From assembly GCA_031432545.1 (NCBI GenBank), contig JAVKGX010000001.1, forward strand, positions 62,001-126,000: a DNA stretch of 64,000 bases, read 5' to 3'. Below the pieces are notes generated by a model that saw only the letters and a program-made list of their open reading frames with translations, had not been told where the DNA came from and searched no databases. The stretch comes from Armatimonadota bacterium. GTDB taxonomy: Bacteria; Sysuimicrobiota; Sysuimicrobiia; Sysuimicrobiales; Sysuimicrobiaceae. Positions 24,921 to 34,152 of this stretch are shown in pieces (position 1 is the first letter of the stretch; every line of letters begins with the position of its first letter). A program made the position numbers and the translations under genes.

Positions 24921-26852
24921 ATGGACCGGGCAGCAAGTCCCCAAACAGCGACGCACGCCGGACCGCCACTCAGCATCGACCAGCTCCTGGCCATCCGACC
25001 GGCGGTGCTGCCGGAGGCACCCCAGTGGGCGCCGGACGGCTCGGCGATTCTGTTCGTGTCCGCGATGTCGGGCGAACCGGATCTGTGGACGGTGTCCCCG
25101 TCGGGCGGACTGCCGACCCGCCTGACGACCGGGATGGGCGAGATCCCTTTCTTGGGCGCGCGGATGCCGCAGTGGTCGCCCACCGGTGATTGCATCGCTT
25201 ACATCTCCGCCAAGAGCGGGACGCCGGAGATCTGGCTTTGGACCGGCCGCGGTCCGGACCGGCGGCTGACGCGTCTGGGTGCTGCGATCGAGGCCTTCCG
25301 CTGGGCCCCCGACGGGCGTGCGATCGTGCTGGCCGGCAACCGCTACGGCCAGTACGACATCTACCGCGTGGCCGTCCCCTCGGGCGAGGCGACCCGTTTG
25401 ACGCGCGATCCGCGTTACGAGGTGTACCCTGCGTTCACTCCCGACGGCCGCATCGTCTACGTACGGCTCAATGAGGCGTGGACCGATCACGACGTGGTGC
25501 TGATGGATGCCGACGGAGGCAACGCTCGCGTCGTGGTGCGCGACACGGATATGTTCGACTACCACTACGGCCGTACCTTCGGAACGCCGCAGCCATCGCC
25601 GGATGGAACCCACCTGCTGATCCGCTCCCAGCGGTCGGGTTGGTTCAACTACTACATCGCACCGCTGGCCGGCGGAGACCTGCGCCCCGTGGCCGCGGCC
25701 GCCGCCGATCAGAGCGACGCCGTCTGGTCGCCCGACGGGAGGTCGGTGGCCTACGTCGAGAACCACGACGGCACGCTGCAGATCCGGATCGCTCCGGCCT
25801 CCGGAGGCGAACCGCGGGTGCTGGTCGATCCCGACGAGGGCGTGTGTTCGTTTCCGCAGTGGTCGCCCGACGGTGCCCGGATCTGCTACCTCTTCCAGAC
25901 CACGACGGCTCCGCAGGACCTGTGGGTCGTGGATGTGGACAGCGGACAGACCCGTGCGCTGACCACGTCGGTGCCGGCCTGGGCCGCCCCAGCGCTGGTG
26001 CGACCGAAAAAGGTCCGCTATCCGACCGACGACGGGCTGACGATCTCGGCCTATCTGTACCCCGGCCGGGGTCTGGGACCGGGCGAGAAGAGTCCGGGAA
26101 TCCTGTGGATCCACGGCGGTCCCACCTCGCAGTTCCTCGACACCTTCCAGCCGTCGGTGCAGTTCTTCGCCGGCCAGGGCTACTCGGTGCTGCTGCCCAA
26201 CATCCGCGGCAGCTCCGGCTACGGGCGCGCGTTCGAGGACCTCAACAACAGGGACTGGGGCGGAGGTGACCTGCGCGACGCGATCGCCGGAAAACGGTAC
26301 CTGGCCACCTTACCCGAGGTGGACCCCGACCGCACCGGCATCACGGGCACCAGCTACGGCGGCTGCCTGACGATGTCGGCGGTCTGCTACGCGCCGGAGG
26401 AATTTCAGTGCGCGGTGGCGTGTTCGGGCTATGCGAACTGGGTGCGCCACTACCGCGAACTGGAACTGCGGCACATCAAACTCCTAGAGTACGAGTTCGG
26501 TGGACCGCTTCAGGGCAACGAGGACGTCTACTACCGGTGCTCGCCCATCTACAAAGTCTCGCAGGCGACGACGCCGTGCTTCGTCCTGCACGGGGAAGGG
26601 AAGTGGCCGTGGAGCGACGCCGGGTTGGAGTTCGCCCGGGCGCTGGAGCGGGAGTACAAGACCTTTCGATACAAGGTCTACCCGAACGAGAACTACTACG
26701 TGCTCTCCACACCCAACGTCCGGCAGATGCTGCTGGACATGCTGGAGTGGTTCGACCTCTACCTCCGCGACCGCGCACCCGCCGGAGGCGGACACGGCGG
26801 CCAGCGAACACGCGGATGGACCGGCCCGGTCAGTCGGGATGTGGCGGAGTGA
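24921..26852 (+). CDS. S9-family peptidase-like protein with altered catalytic triad
   Basis: 643 residues. Residues 30-370 are TolB/WD-like propeller repeats (several WSPDG and WAPDG blocks); residues 390-640 are the prolyl oligopeptidase alpha/beta hydrolase domain. The nucleophile Ser478 is present in GTSYGG. The usual Asp after HGE and the usual His after the YP strand are not in place: the sequence reads VLHGEGKWPWSD and then YPNENYYVL. Either other residues serve, or the protein is not a standard peptidase. AGGAGG nine bases before the ATG at 24921 fixes the start. It closes the M24/ABC locus, where acylpeptide or Xaa-Pro peptide handling would fit. Confidence 0.88.
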   Translation: MDRAASPQTATHAGPPLSIDQLLAIRPAVLPEAPQWAPDGSAILFVSAMSGEPDLWTVSPSGGLPTRLTTGMGEIPFLGARMPQWSPTGDCIAYISAKSGTPEIWLWTGRGPDRRLTRLGAAIEAFRWAPDGRAIVLAGNRYGQYDIYRVAVPSGEATRLTRDPRYEVYPAFTPDGRIVYVRLNEAWTDHDVVLMDADGGNARVVVRDTDMFDYHYGRTFGTPQPSPDGTHLLIRSQRSGWFNYYIAPLAGGDLRPVAAAAADQSDAVWSPDGRSVAYVENHDGTLQIRIAPASGGEPRVLVDPDEGVCSFPQWSPDGARICYLFQTTTAPQDLWVVDVDSGQTRALTTSVPAWAAPALVRPKKVRYPTDDGLTISAYLYPGRGLGPGEKSPGILWIHGGPTSQFLDTFQPSVQFFAGQGYSVLLPNIRGSSGYGRAFEDLNNRDWGGGDLRDAIAGKRYLATLPEVDPDRTGITGTSYGGCLTMSAVCYAPEEFQCAVACSGYANWVRHYRELELRHIKLLEYEFGGPLQGNEDVYYRCSPIYKVSQATTPCFVLHGEGKWPWSDAGLEFARALEREYKTFRYKVYPNENYYVLSTPNVRQMLLDMLEWFDLYLRDRAPAGGGHGGQRTRGWTGPVSRDVAE

Positions 26853-26881
26853 GCGGGGGGCCCGCGGCCCCGCGAACCGGA

Positions 26882-28834
26882 TCACTCGGCGCCCTCGTCA
26901 GTGCACAGCCGCTCGAGCCGGTCGAGTTGATCGCCGCTGCCGATCGCCAGCAGGCGGTCTCCGCGCCGGAGCGGCTGCTCAGGCTCGGGGTTGATGACCT
27001 CGCGGCCCTCGTGCACCACGCTGACGACCACCGCGCCCGTGCGCTCCGGGATCCGGGCCCGCCACAGCGGACGGTCGGCGACCTGCGGGCTGCGGATCAC
27101 GATCTCCCGCGCCTCCAGCCGCCCCGCGGGCTCCGGCCCATCACCCTCGTCCGCCCCCGGCCACCTGCTGCGGGCCTGCTCCAGATAATGGCGGACCTGC
27201 GGGCGGTCCACCCCCAGCCGCACCAGGCTGTGGCCGACGATCGTGAGCGCCGCCTCGACCTCGGGCTGGATGACTTCGGTGGCGCCGGCTTCGACCATCG
27301 ACGCCCGATGCCGCTCCTGGTGGACCCGAGCAAGGATCGGCAGGTCCGGGCGCATCTGTCGCGCCGCTCGCACACACCGGTGAGCAGTCTGGAACTCCGG
27401 GATCGCGACGACGAGGAGTTCGGCGCGGTCGACTGCGGCCCGCTGCAGGACCGCGGGATTGCCCGCGTCGCCGAAGACCGCGCCCGCACGCCGCGCACGG
27501 GCCGCCCGCAGGGCCTCCGGATCCAGATCCACGACGACGTAGGGTAGGCCGAAGGCGTCGAGTGCGTCGGCGACGCCCCGCCCGACCCGCCCGAAGCCGC
27601 AGACGACCACGCGCGGGCTGGCCGTCACCGCGGCCGATGGCGCCTCCCGCGCGGGCTCCAGACCCGCGATCCGACGCTCCAGCCAGGAGGGCACGCGCCG
27701 GAAGAGCAGCGCGTTCAGCAGGATCGTCAGCAGCGAGGAGGCCAAGACGGCCTCGTACACCGCTGTGCTGACCAGACCCTGAGCGCGGCCCAGACCGGCG
27801 AGGATGTAGGAGAACTCACCGATCTGGGTGAGGCCCAGACCCGCCAGGATGGCCGTGCGCGCGCCGTATCCGGCGGCCCGGACGATGACGGACCACACCA
27901 AGAACTTGCCGACAGTGATCAGCACGACCAGCAGGACGACCACCTGCGCCTCTGCGAGCAGGGAGGCGGGGCGGACGAACGTCCCGATCGAGACGAAGAA
28001 CACCGCCACGAAGATGTCGCGCACGGGCAAGATCCGCGCGAGGGCCTCGTGCGCGAACTCGGACTCGCTGATCACCAGTCCGGCCAAGAAGGCCCCCAAA
28101 GCCAGAGAAAGCCCCAGGCCCGCGGTCAGCGTCGCGGTACCGATGGCCATCGCGAGGGTGACCATCAGGAACAGCTCCATGTTGCGCGTGCGCGCGACCC
28201 GCGCCAGCACCTTGGGGACGACCCGGCGGGCCAGCCACAGCAGCGGGATCAACAGCAAAGCCGCCTGCAGCAGGCCGCGGCCGAACAGCGCCAGCCGGTG
28301 CTCGCCGCCGAGCGCCAGCACCGGCAGCAGGATGGTCATCGCGACCACCGCCAGATCCTCAACCAGGGTGATGCCGACGGCGACGCGGCCGTGCGGGGCA
28401 CCCAGCTCGCCGCGCTCCTGGAGGAACTTGATGAGGACCATGGTGCTGGCCACGCTGATCGCACCGCCCACGACGAGCGACTGGGCAAGCGGCCAGCGCA
28501 GCAGCCAGCCGACACCCACGGTCAGCAAGACGGTCAGCGCGATGCCTGCAGGACCCCCCAGCAGGGCCACACGCCGCACGCGGAACAGTTCGCGGATCGA
28601 GAACTCGACACCCGCCGAAAACAACAGCAGCACGACGCCGATCTCCGCGAACAGTTCGAACGCGCGGACGTCCGTGACCGTAGGACCCGGCGTGAAGGGA
28701 CCGACCGCAATACCCCCGAGGATGTAGCCGACGATCAGCGGCTGCCGGAGCGCATGGGCCAGCAGTCCCCCACCGAGGGCGGCCAGCATGAGCAGCCCGA
28801 GATCGGCAAACAGCCGGGCGGCATGGGCTTCCAC
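26882..28834 (-). CDS. Kef-type monovalent cation/proton antiporter with TrkA domains
   Basis: 650 residues. Residues 1-385 are a CPA2 antiporter domain with about twelve helices (LRQPLIVGYILGGIAVGPF; LLLFSAGVEFS; SVASTMVLIKFL). A TrkA-N nucleotide-binding domain follows (VVVCGFGRVGRGVADAL near residue 410), then a TrkA-C domain to the end (RGDRLLAIGSGDQLDRLE). It probably exports K+ or Na+ against protons. It starts with GTG at 28834 and is divergent from the Mrp operon, giving an ion-homeostasis block. Confidence 0.93.
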   Translation of the reverse strand: MEAHAARLFADLGLLMLAALGGGLLAHALRQPLIVGYILGGIAVGPFTPGPTVTDVRAFELFAEIGVVLLLFSAGVEFSIRELFRVRRVALLGGPAGIALTVLLTVGVGWLLRWPLAQSLVVGGAISVASTMVLIKFLQERGELGAPHGRVAVGITLVEDLAVVAMTILLPVLALGGEHRLALFGRGLLQAALLLIPLLWLARRVVPKVLARVARTRNMELFLMVTLAMAIGTATLTAGLGLSLALGAFLAGLVISESEFAHEALARILPVRDIFVAVFFVSIGTFVRPASLLAEAQVVVLLVVLITVGKFLVWSVIVRAAGYGARTAILAGLGLTQIGEFSYILAGLGRAQGLVSTAVYEAVLASSLLTILLNALLFRRVPSWLERRIAGLEPAREAPSAAVTASPRVVVCGFGRVGRGVADALDAFGLPYVVVDLDPEALRAARARRAGAVFGDAGNPAVLQRAAVDRAELLVVAIPEFQTAHRCVRAARQMRPDLPILARVHQERHRASMVEAGATEVIQPEVEAALTIVGHSLVRLGVDRPQVRHYLEQARSRWPGADEGDGPEPAGRLEAREIVIRSPQVADRPLWRARIPERTGAVVVSVVHEGREVINPEPEQPLRRGDRLLAIGSGDQLDRLERLCTDEGAE

Positions 28835-28859
28835 ACTTCTTTCATATCACGGCGCTGGT

Positions 28860-28889
28860 TTGACGGCCTTCGGCGGCGTCCGGTAGCCT
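28860..28889 (+). promoter_or_regulatory. candidate mrp operon promoter
   Basis: TTGACG (28860-28865) and TAGCCT (28884-28889) are separated by 18 bp. The -35 is good and the -10 weak. It lies in the 80-base gap between the divergent Kef and mrpA genes. Confidence 0.4.
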
Positions 28890-28914
28890 GAGGACGATCC
28901 GGTTCGTCGCGCAG

Positions 28915-31113
28915 ATGTCCACCGCTCTTCTTTGGGTCCCTCTGATTCCGATCGTCGGCGCCGCGTTCATCGCCCCGCTGTCGAGGCGGGCGGCCGCTGC
29001 GGGGGCGCTGGGGGTCTGCGCCGTCACCCTGGCCCTATTGGGTGCCCTCTCGCGACAGGCTCTGCCGGTTTCGGCGGGCGCACAGTGGTTGCCCGCCCTC
29101 GGCGTGCGCTACGCGCTGGCCTTGGACGGGCTGGGGTCGGTGTTCTCGCTGCTCATCGCGGGCGTGGGCATCCTCATCGTCGCGTACGCGATCGGCTATC
29201 TGCCCAAGGAAGCGCGGCTGGGCACGTTCTTCGCGTTCTTGATGCTGTTCATGGGATCGATGCTGGGGCTGGTGCTGGCCGACGACCTGATCGTCCTGTA
29301 CGTCTTCTGGGAGCTGACGTCGGTCGCGTCGTTTTTGCTCATCGGCTTCCACCACGAAGACCCCGAAAGCCGCCGGTCGGCGATCCGTGCGCTGGTCGTC
29401 ACGGTCCTGGGCGGTCTCGCCATGCTCGCGGGAATCGTGCTGATGGGTACCACCGCCGGCACGTTCGCCGTCTCGGCGCTCGTCGGGCGGGCCGACGCGG
29501 TGCAGGCCAGCACGGTGTACCCATGGATCGTCGGCCTCCTGCTGGCCGGCGCGTTCACGAAGTCGGCGCAGGTTCCGTTTCACTTCTGGCTGCCCTCCGC
29601 GATGGTCGCACCCACTCCGGTGAGCGCCTACCTGCACTCGGCCACGATGGTCAAAGCCGGAGTGTTCCTGCTGCTGCGCCTGGGCCCCGTACTCGGCGGA
29701 ACCCAAACGTGGAGCGCCTGGGTGGTCCCGGTCGGGATGGCCACGTTCCTGTTCGCCGCTGCGGTCGCCGTCTTCCAGGACGACCTGAAGGCGCTGCTGG
29801 CCTATGCGACGGTGAGTGCGCTCGGCCTGGCGACGGCACTGGCCGGGACGGGCACGGTCGCCGGCCGCGACGCGGCGTTGCTGGTCTTGCTCACGCACGC
29901 CGCCTACAAGGGCACCCTGTTCTTGGTGGCCGGCGCCGTGGAGCACGAAACCCACAGCCGTTCGATCCGCCGGCTCGGTGGCCTGGCCCGGACGATGCCG
30001 ATCACCGCCGTGCTGTCCGGCGCAGCGGCGATGTCGATGCTGGGGATCCCGGGGTTTGGGGGGTTTTGGGCCAAGGAAGCCGCGTCTGCAGCTCTGCCGA
30101 CCGTCGAGGCCGCGCTGCTGTCGGCGGGGTCGGTCTTCACCGCCGCGTACGGCTTCCGGTTTTTGTCCATCTTCTGGAGGCCGCCGGACGCCGAGCCGGG
30201 CGCCCACGACGCGCCGACGCTGTTGGCGCCGGCCGCCGTGCTGGCGGCGACCGGTGTGCTGTTCGGGTTGTGGCCCGCGTCGCTGGAGCAGGTCGTCGCG
30301 CCCGTTGCGGGGACGGTGAACCTGTGGCATGGCCTCAAGCCCGACAAGCTCGGTCTGACGATCCTCACGCTGGCGTTGGGGGCCGCGCTCGCGCGGTGGG
30401 GGAGCGCGCCGGCGCTGCCCGTCGAAGGCGGCAGGATCTTCGATCGCTGGATGGACATGCTGATGGCGTTCGCAAAGTTCCTCGCCCGGCGGACGATCAC
30501 CGGTGTCCTGCGCGACTACCTCGCCGCGGTGCTGGTGACCGCGATCGCCGGGGCGGGCTTCGCACTGTGGCGCTTCGGGGACTGGTCGGGCACGGATCCC
30601 TTCCGTCCCTTTCCCCACGAGGTCATGGTGGTCGTCCTCGCCATCGCGGCGGTCGTCACCGCGACGGTCGTGCGCAGTCTCGTGGCCGTCGTGATCGCGC
30701 TGGGCGCGGTCGGCTACACCGTCGCGCTGCTGTTCCTCTCCTTGCTGGCACCCGATCTGGCTCTGACGCAGGTCCTCGTCGAGACCGTCACCTTGGTCCT
30801 GTTCCTGACCGTCGTGACGCACCTGCTCACCCCCGACGAGCCCAACCGCCACCCGGGGATGGCGGTCGACGCGCTGCTGGCGGTGGGAGCCGGACTGACC
30901 GCCGCGGGCCTGGCATCCCAGATCCTACGCCGGTCCGAAGACACGCGGCTGGCGACGTTCTTCGCGGAACACGCACAGGCCGCCGGCGGCACGAATCTGG
31001 TGAATCTGATCCTCGTGGACTTCCGCGGTCTGGACACGCTCGGCGAGATCACCGTCTTGGGCATCGCGGCGCTGGGGGTGTTCGCCCTGGCGCAACGGCG
31101 GAGGCCGAGATGA
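28915..31113 (+). CDS. mrpA: Mrp antiporter subunit A
   Basis: 732 residues. The NADH dehydrogenase ND5-like proton channel (GFHHEDPESRRSAIRAL; SAQVPFHFWLPSAMVAPTPVSAYLHS split over a loop and helix; HAAYKGTLFLVAGAVEHET) is followed by the DUF4040/MbhD-like segment (LVETVTLVLFLTVVTHLL) and an MbhE-like end. It is the large subunit of the seven-protein Na+(Li+)/H+ antiporter. No clear ribosome binding site precedes the ATG. Overlaps mrpB by ATGA. Confidence 0.93.
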   Translation: MSTALLWVPLIPIVGAAFIAPLSRRAAAAGALGVCAVTLALLGALSRQALPVSAGAQWLPALGVRYALALDGLGSVFSLLIAGVGILIVAYAIGYLPKEARLGTFFAFLMLFMGSMLGLVLADDLIVLYVFWELTSVASFLLIGFHHEDPESRRSAIRALVVTVLGGLAMLAGIVLMGTTAGTFAVSALVGRADAVQASTVYPWIVGLLLAGAFTKSAQVPFHFWLPSAMVAPTPVSAYLHSATMVKAGVFLLLRLGPVLGGTQTWSAWVVPVGMATFLFAAAVAVFQDDLKALLAYATVSALGLATALAGTGTVAGRDAALLVLLTHAAYKGTLFLVAGAVEHETHSRSIRRLGGLARTMPITAVLSGAAAMSMLGIPGFGGFWAKEAASAALPTVEAALLSAGSVFTAAYGFRFLSIFWRPPDAEPGAHDAPTLLAPAAVLAATGVLFGLWPASLEQVVAPVAGTVNLWHGLKPDKLGLTILTLALGAALARWGSAPALPVEGGRIFDRWMDMLMAFAKFLARRTITGVLRDYLAAVLVTAIAGAGFALWRFGDWSGTDPFRPFPHEVMVVVLAIAAVVTATVVRSLVAVVIALGAVGYTVALLFLSLLAPDLALTQVLVETVTLVLFLTVVTHLLTPDEPNRHPGMAVDALLAVGAGLTAAGLASQILRRSEDTRLATFFAEHAQAAGGTNLVNLILVDFRGLDTLGEITVLGIAALGVFALAQRRRPR

Positions 31114-31502
31114 CCTCCCCGATCCTGCAGACGGTCACCCGCTGGGTCACGCCCGCGATCGTGGCCTACTCCTGGTACCTCCTGCTGTCGGGGCACTACA
31201 GCCCCGGCGGCGGGTTCGTGGCGGGGTTGATGACGGCGCTCGCCGTGATCGTCTGGACCCTCGCGTTCGGCCCGGACGTGTTCCGCAGACGGTGGCTGCG
31301 CGGCGTGTCGGCTGGGCTGCTGCTCGCGGCGGGAACGGGCATCGGGGCGATCCTGGCGGGCGAACCCTTCCTGACGCACGCGCTGGTGTCTTTGGGAGGC
31401 CTGAAACTGTCGACCTCGTTGCTGTTCGAGATGGGCGTCTACCTCACCGTGGCGTCCGCCGTGCTGGCCGCAGTACAGGCCCTGACCGGGGTCCGGCGGT
31501 GA
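31110..31502 (+). CDS. mrpB: Mrp antiporter subunit B
   Basis: 130 residues, about four membrane helices, with the MnhB signature GHYSPGGGFVAGL. ATGA overlap with mrpA and GTGA overlap with mrpC. Part of the membrane Na+/H+ antiporter complex. Confidence 0.93.
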   Translation: MTSPILQTVTRWVTPAIVAYSWYLLLSGHYSPGGGFVAGLMTALAVIVWTLAFGPDVFRRRWLRGVSAGLLLAAGTGIGAILAGEPFLTHALVSLGGLKLSTSLLFEMGVYLTVASAVLAAVQALTGVRR

Positions 31503-31801
31503 GGATCCTCCTGCCGGCGCTCATCGGGCTGCTGGTCGGCTCCGGCGTCTGGTTGCTGCTCGGGCGTCAGCTCCTGCGTCAAGTGATCGGGTTGGTGCTG
31601 ATCAGCCACGCCGCCAACCTCATGCTCCTCGCCGCCGGCGGCGTCCGGCGCGGCAGTCCGCCGATCCTCGGCAACCCCGCGCCGCTGGCCGACCCGCTGC
31701 CGCAGGCGCTGATCTTGACCGCGATCGTGATCGGCTTCGGTGTGATCGCCTTCGTCCTGGCGCTGGGGTACCGCATGCACGCGTTCGAGGAGGAGCCGTG
31801 A
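31499..31801 (+). CDS. mrpC: Mrp antiporter subunit C
   Basis: 100 residues, NuoK-like with three membrane helices. Diagnostic stretches are GLVLISHAANLMLLAAG and PLPQALILTAIVIGFGV. The GTG start overlaps the mrpB stop. Confidence 0.93.
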   Translation: MRILLPALIGLLVGSGVWLLLGRQLLRQVIGLVLISHAANLMLLAAGGVRRGSPPILGNPAPLADPLPQALILTAIVIGFGVIAFVLALGYRMHAFEEEP

Positions 31802-33252
31802 ACGCCCCCGTGGTCCCGGTCGTCCTCCCGCTGCTCACAGGTGCCATGCTCGCCGCGGTCGGGCGGCGGCGGCTGCGGTGGACAATCAGCCTGGCGTCAG
31901 CCGCCTTGACGCTGGCGGCGTCGGTGCGACTCGTCGGAGCCGTGAGGGAAGCCGGCATCCACGTCGTGCCGCTGGGGAGCTGGCCGCCCCCGTTCGGCAT
32001 CCCGTTCGTCGCGGACATGCTGGCCGCCTTGATGTGTGCCATCGCCAGCTTCGTGGCGCTCGTCACGCTGCTGTTCGTGGCCGCCGAACCCGATCCGCGG
32101 CGGGAGCGCTTCCTACACGCCGGTTGGCACCTGCTGCTGGCGGGGATGAACGGCGCGTTTCTGACCGGCGACCTGTTTAACCTGTACGTGTTCTTCGAGA
32201 TCATGCTGCTCGCATCGTACTTCTTGCTGACGCTCGGCAACACGCGCGCACAGGCCCGCGAGGCGTTCACCTACGTGGCCATGAACCTCACGGCCTCCGC
32301 CTTCTTCCTCATCGCGGTCGCGCTGCTGTATTCGGCGACCGGCACGTTGAACATGGCCGACCTGGCGCGCCGCCTGCCCGAGGCTCCCCCGGCGACCGCG
32401 CGCGCCGGACTCGCCCTGCTGGCCACGGCGTTCGGTGTCAAGGCGGCGGTCTTCCCCCTGTACTTCTGGTTGCCACACGCCTACGCGATCCCCCCCGGCG
32501 GCGTCGCCGCATACTTCGGCGGCATGCTCACGAAGGTCGGCGTGTATGCGCTGTTCCGACTGTTCACGACGATCCAACCGTTGGGGGGGGCCGATCCGCT
32601 GCTGCTGGTGGTCGGGGGGTTCACCATGACACTGGGTGTGCTGGGAGCGCTGGCGCAGGAGGAGATTCGGAGGATCCTGTCTTTCCACATCGTCAGCCAG
32701 ATCGGCTACATGGTGATGGCGCTGGGGCTGCAGACACCGCTGGCCCTGGCGGCCGGGATCTTCTTCGTCTTGCACAACATCGGAGCCAAGACGTCTTTGC
32801 TCCTCGTCGGCGCCGCGGTCGAGCGCGCCTACGGCAGTGGGAAACTGGAGGCGGTGGGGGGTCTGGCCGGACGGCACCCGGCCCTGGGCATCTTGTTCGT
32901 CGTCGCGGCGCTCTCGCTGGCGGGCGTACCGCCCTTCAGCGGTTTTTTGGGCAAGTTCGCGCTGGTGCGGGCGGGCCTGGAAGCCGACCAGGCCCTGGTC
33001 ACCGCCGTGGCGATCGCCGTCAGCTTGCTCACGTTGCTGTCGATGGTGAAGATCTTCGTGAACGTCTTCTGGGGAGCGCCGGTCGCTCCCCGGAGGCCCG
33101 TGCGCTTCCCCACACTCGCGCCCGTGGCCGCCATCGCGGCGCTGTCGGTCGCCTGGGGCCTGGGTGGGCAGAGTCTGTTCGACCTGACCGAGATCGCCGC
33201 GCGGCACCTGCTGGATCCGGCCGAGTACGGCGGCGCGGTGCTGGGGCGCTAG
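31798..33252 (+). CDS. mrpD: Mrp antiporter subunit D
   Basis: 484 residues, ND2/ND4-like proton channel with about fourteen helices. Key stretches are FNLYVFFEIMLLASYFLL (with the conserved Glu), FGVKAAVFPLYFWLPHAYA (with the conserved Lys) and SFHIVSQIGYMVMALGL. The GTG start overlaps the mrpC stop. Confidence 0.94.
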   Translation: MNAPVVPVVLPLLTGAMLAAVGRRRLRWTISLASAALTLAASVRLVGAVREAGIHVVPLGSWPPPFGIPFVADMLAALMCAIASFVALVTLLFVAAEPDPRRERFLHAGWHLLLAGMNGAFLTGDLFNLYVFFEIMLLASYFLLTLGNTRAQAREAFTYVAMNLTASAFFLIAVALLYSATGTLNMADLARRLPEAPPATARAGLALLATAFGVKAAVFPLYFWLPHAYAIPPGGVAAYFGGMLTKVGVYALFRLFTTIQPLGGADPLLLVVGGFTMTLGVLGALAQEEIRRILSFHIVSQIGYMVMALGLQTPLALAAGIFFVLHNIGAKTSLLLVGAAVERAYGSGKLEAVGGLAGRHPALGILFVVAALSLAGVPPFSGFLGKFALVRAGLEADQALVTAVAIAVSLLTLLSMVKIFVNVFWGAPVAPRRPVRFPTLAPVAAIAALSVAWGLGGQSLFDLTEIAARHLLDPAEYGGAVLGR

Positions 33253-33261
33253 GAGGGTTCG

Positions 33262-33588
33262 ATGCGCAGGGTCTGGGCGTTCGCGCGCCTCGTACTGACC
33301 GTCACCGTCCAGATGATCCGGGCCAACCTGATCATGGCAGCGATCATCCTCAATCCGCGACGGCGCATCCGTCCCGGGCTGATCCGCCTGCCCCTGGAGG
33401 TCCGTACGGACCTCGCCATCACCACCCTGGCGAACATCATCACCCTGATCCCGGGCACGATGACCGTGGATCTCACGGCCGACCGCAGAGCCCTGATCGT
33501 CCACGTCTTCGACCTCCCCGATGCGGACGCCGAGGTCCGGACGATCAAGCGGAATCTGGAGGCCGTCGTCCGGGAGGTCTTCGAGTGA
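33262..33588 (+). CDS. mrpE: Mrp antiporter subunit E
   Basis: 108 residues, one or two membrane helices then a small soluble domain. Family blocks are LEVRTDLAITTLANIITLIPGTMTVDL and LIVHVFDL. AGGAGG precedes the ATG; ATGA-type overlap with mrpF. Confidence 0.9.
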   Translation: MRRVWAFARLVLTVTVQMIRANLIMAAIILNPRRRIRPGLIRLPLEVRTDLAITTLANIITLIPGTMTVDLTADRRALIVHVFDLPDADAEVRTIKRNLEAVVREVFE

Positions 33589-33854
33589 TCGCAGAGATGG
33601 CCTCGGTGGCCCTCGTGGCCCTGCACGTCGCCGTTGCGTGCTGTGTGGCCGTGCTGGCCCTCGGTCCGGACTTCGCAGACCGCGTCGTCGCGACGGATAC
33701 TCTGGTGCTGGCCTTGATCAACATCGTCGTCACCGTGGACGTCCTGGTGGGCACCCGCCACTTCCTGGACGTAGCGGTCGTGCTGGCCGCGCTGAGCTTC
33801 GTCGCCACGATCGCGGCCGCGCAGTTCATCCATCGCGGAGGACCCCTTGCCTGA
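33585..33854 (+). CDS. mrpF: Mrp antiporter subunit F
   Basis: 89 residues, three membrane helices, with the conserved Asp-containing RVVATDTLVLALINIVV. GTG start overlapping the mrpE stop; overlaps mrpG by eight bases. Confidence 0.9.
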   Translation: MIAEMASVALVALHVAVACCVAVLALGPDFADRVVATDTLVLALINIVVTVDVLVGTRHFLDVAVVLAALSFVATIAAAQFIHRGGPLA

Positions 33855-34152
33855 CTTCGTCGCGGGTGTGTTCTTGCTGGCCGGCGCCGCGTTCACCCTC
33901 ATCGCCAGCTTCGGCCTGCTGCGGTTTCGTGACACGTTCAGCCGGTTGCAGGTCTCCAGCAAGGTGGCCACGCTGGGGACCGCGTGCGCGCTGATCGGCT
34001 CGCTGGCGAACTTCGGCTGGGGGTTGAAGGAAGTCGCGGTGATCGTCTTTCTGTTCCTGACCGTCCCGGCGGGGGCTCACATCCTGTCCAAGGCCATCTA
34101 CCGGGCAGAAGGAGAACCGGCGGAGGAGGGCGGTGTTGAGCAAGATGGATGA
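33847..34152 (+). CDS. mrpG: Mrp antiporter subunit G
   Basis: 101 residues, three membrane helices. Family blocks are LLAGAAFTLIASFGLLRFRDTFSRLQ and VPAGAHILSKAIYR. The start codon is TTG at 33847 (the next in-frame codons read PDFVAGV). It completes a full A-G set in canonical order. Confidence 0.9.
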   Translation: MPDFVAGVFLLAGAAFTLIASFGLLRFRDTFSRLQVSSKVATLGTACALIGSLANFGWGLKEVAVIVFLFLTVPAGAHILSKAIYRAEGEPAEEGGVEQDG

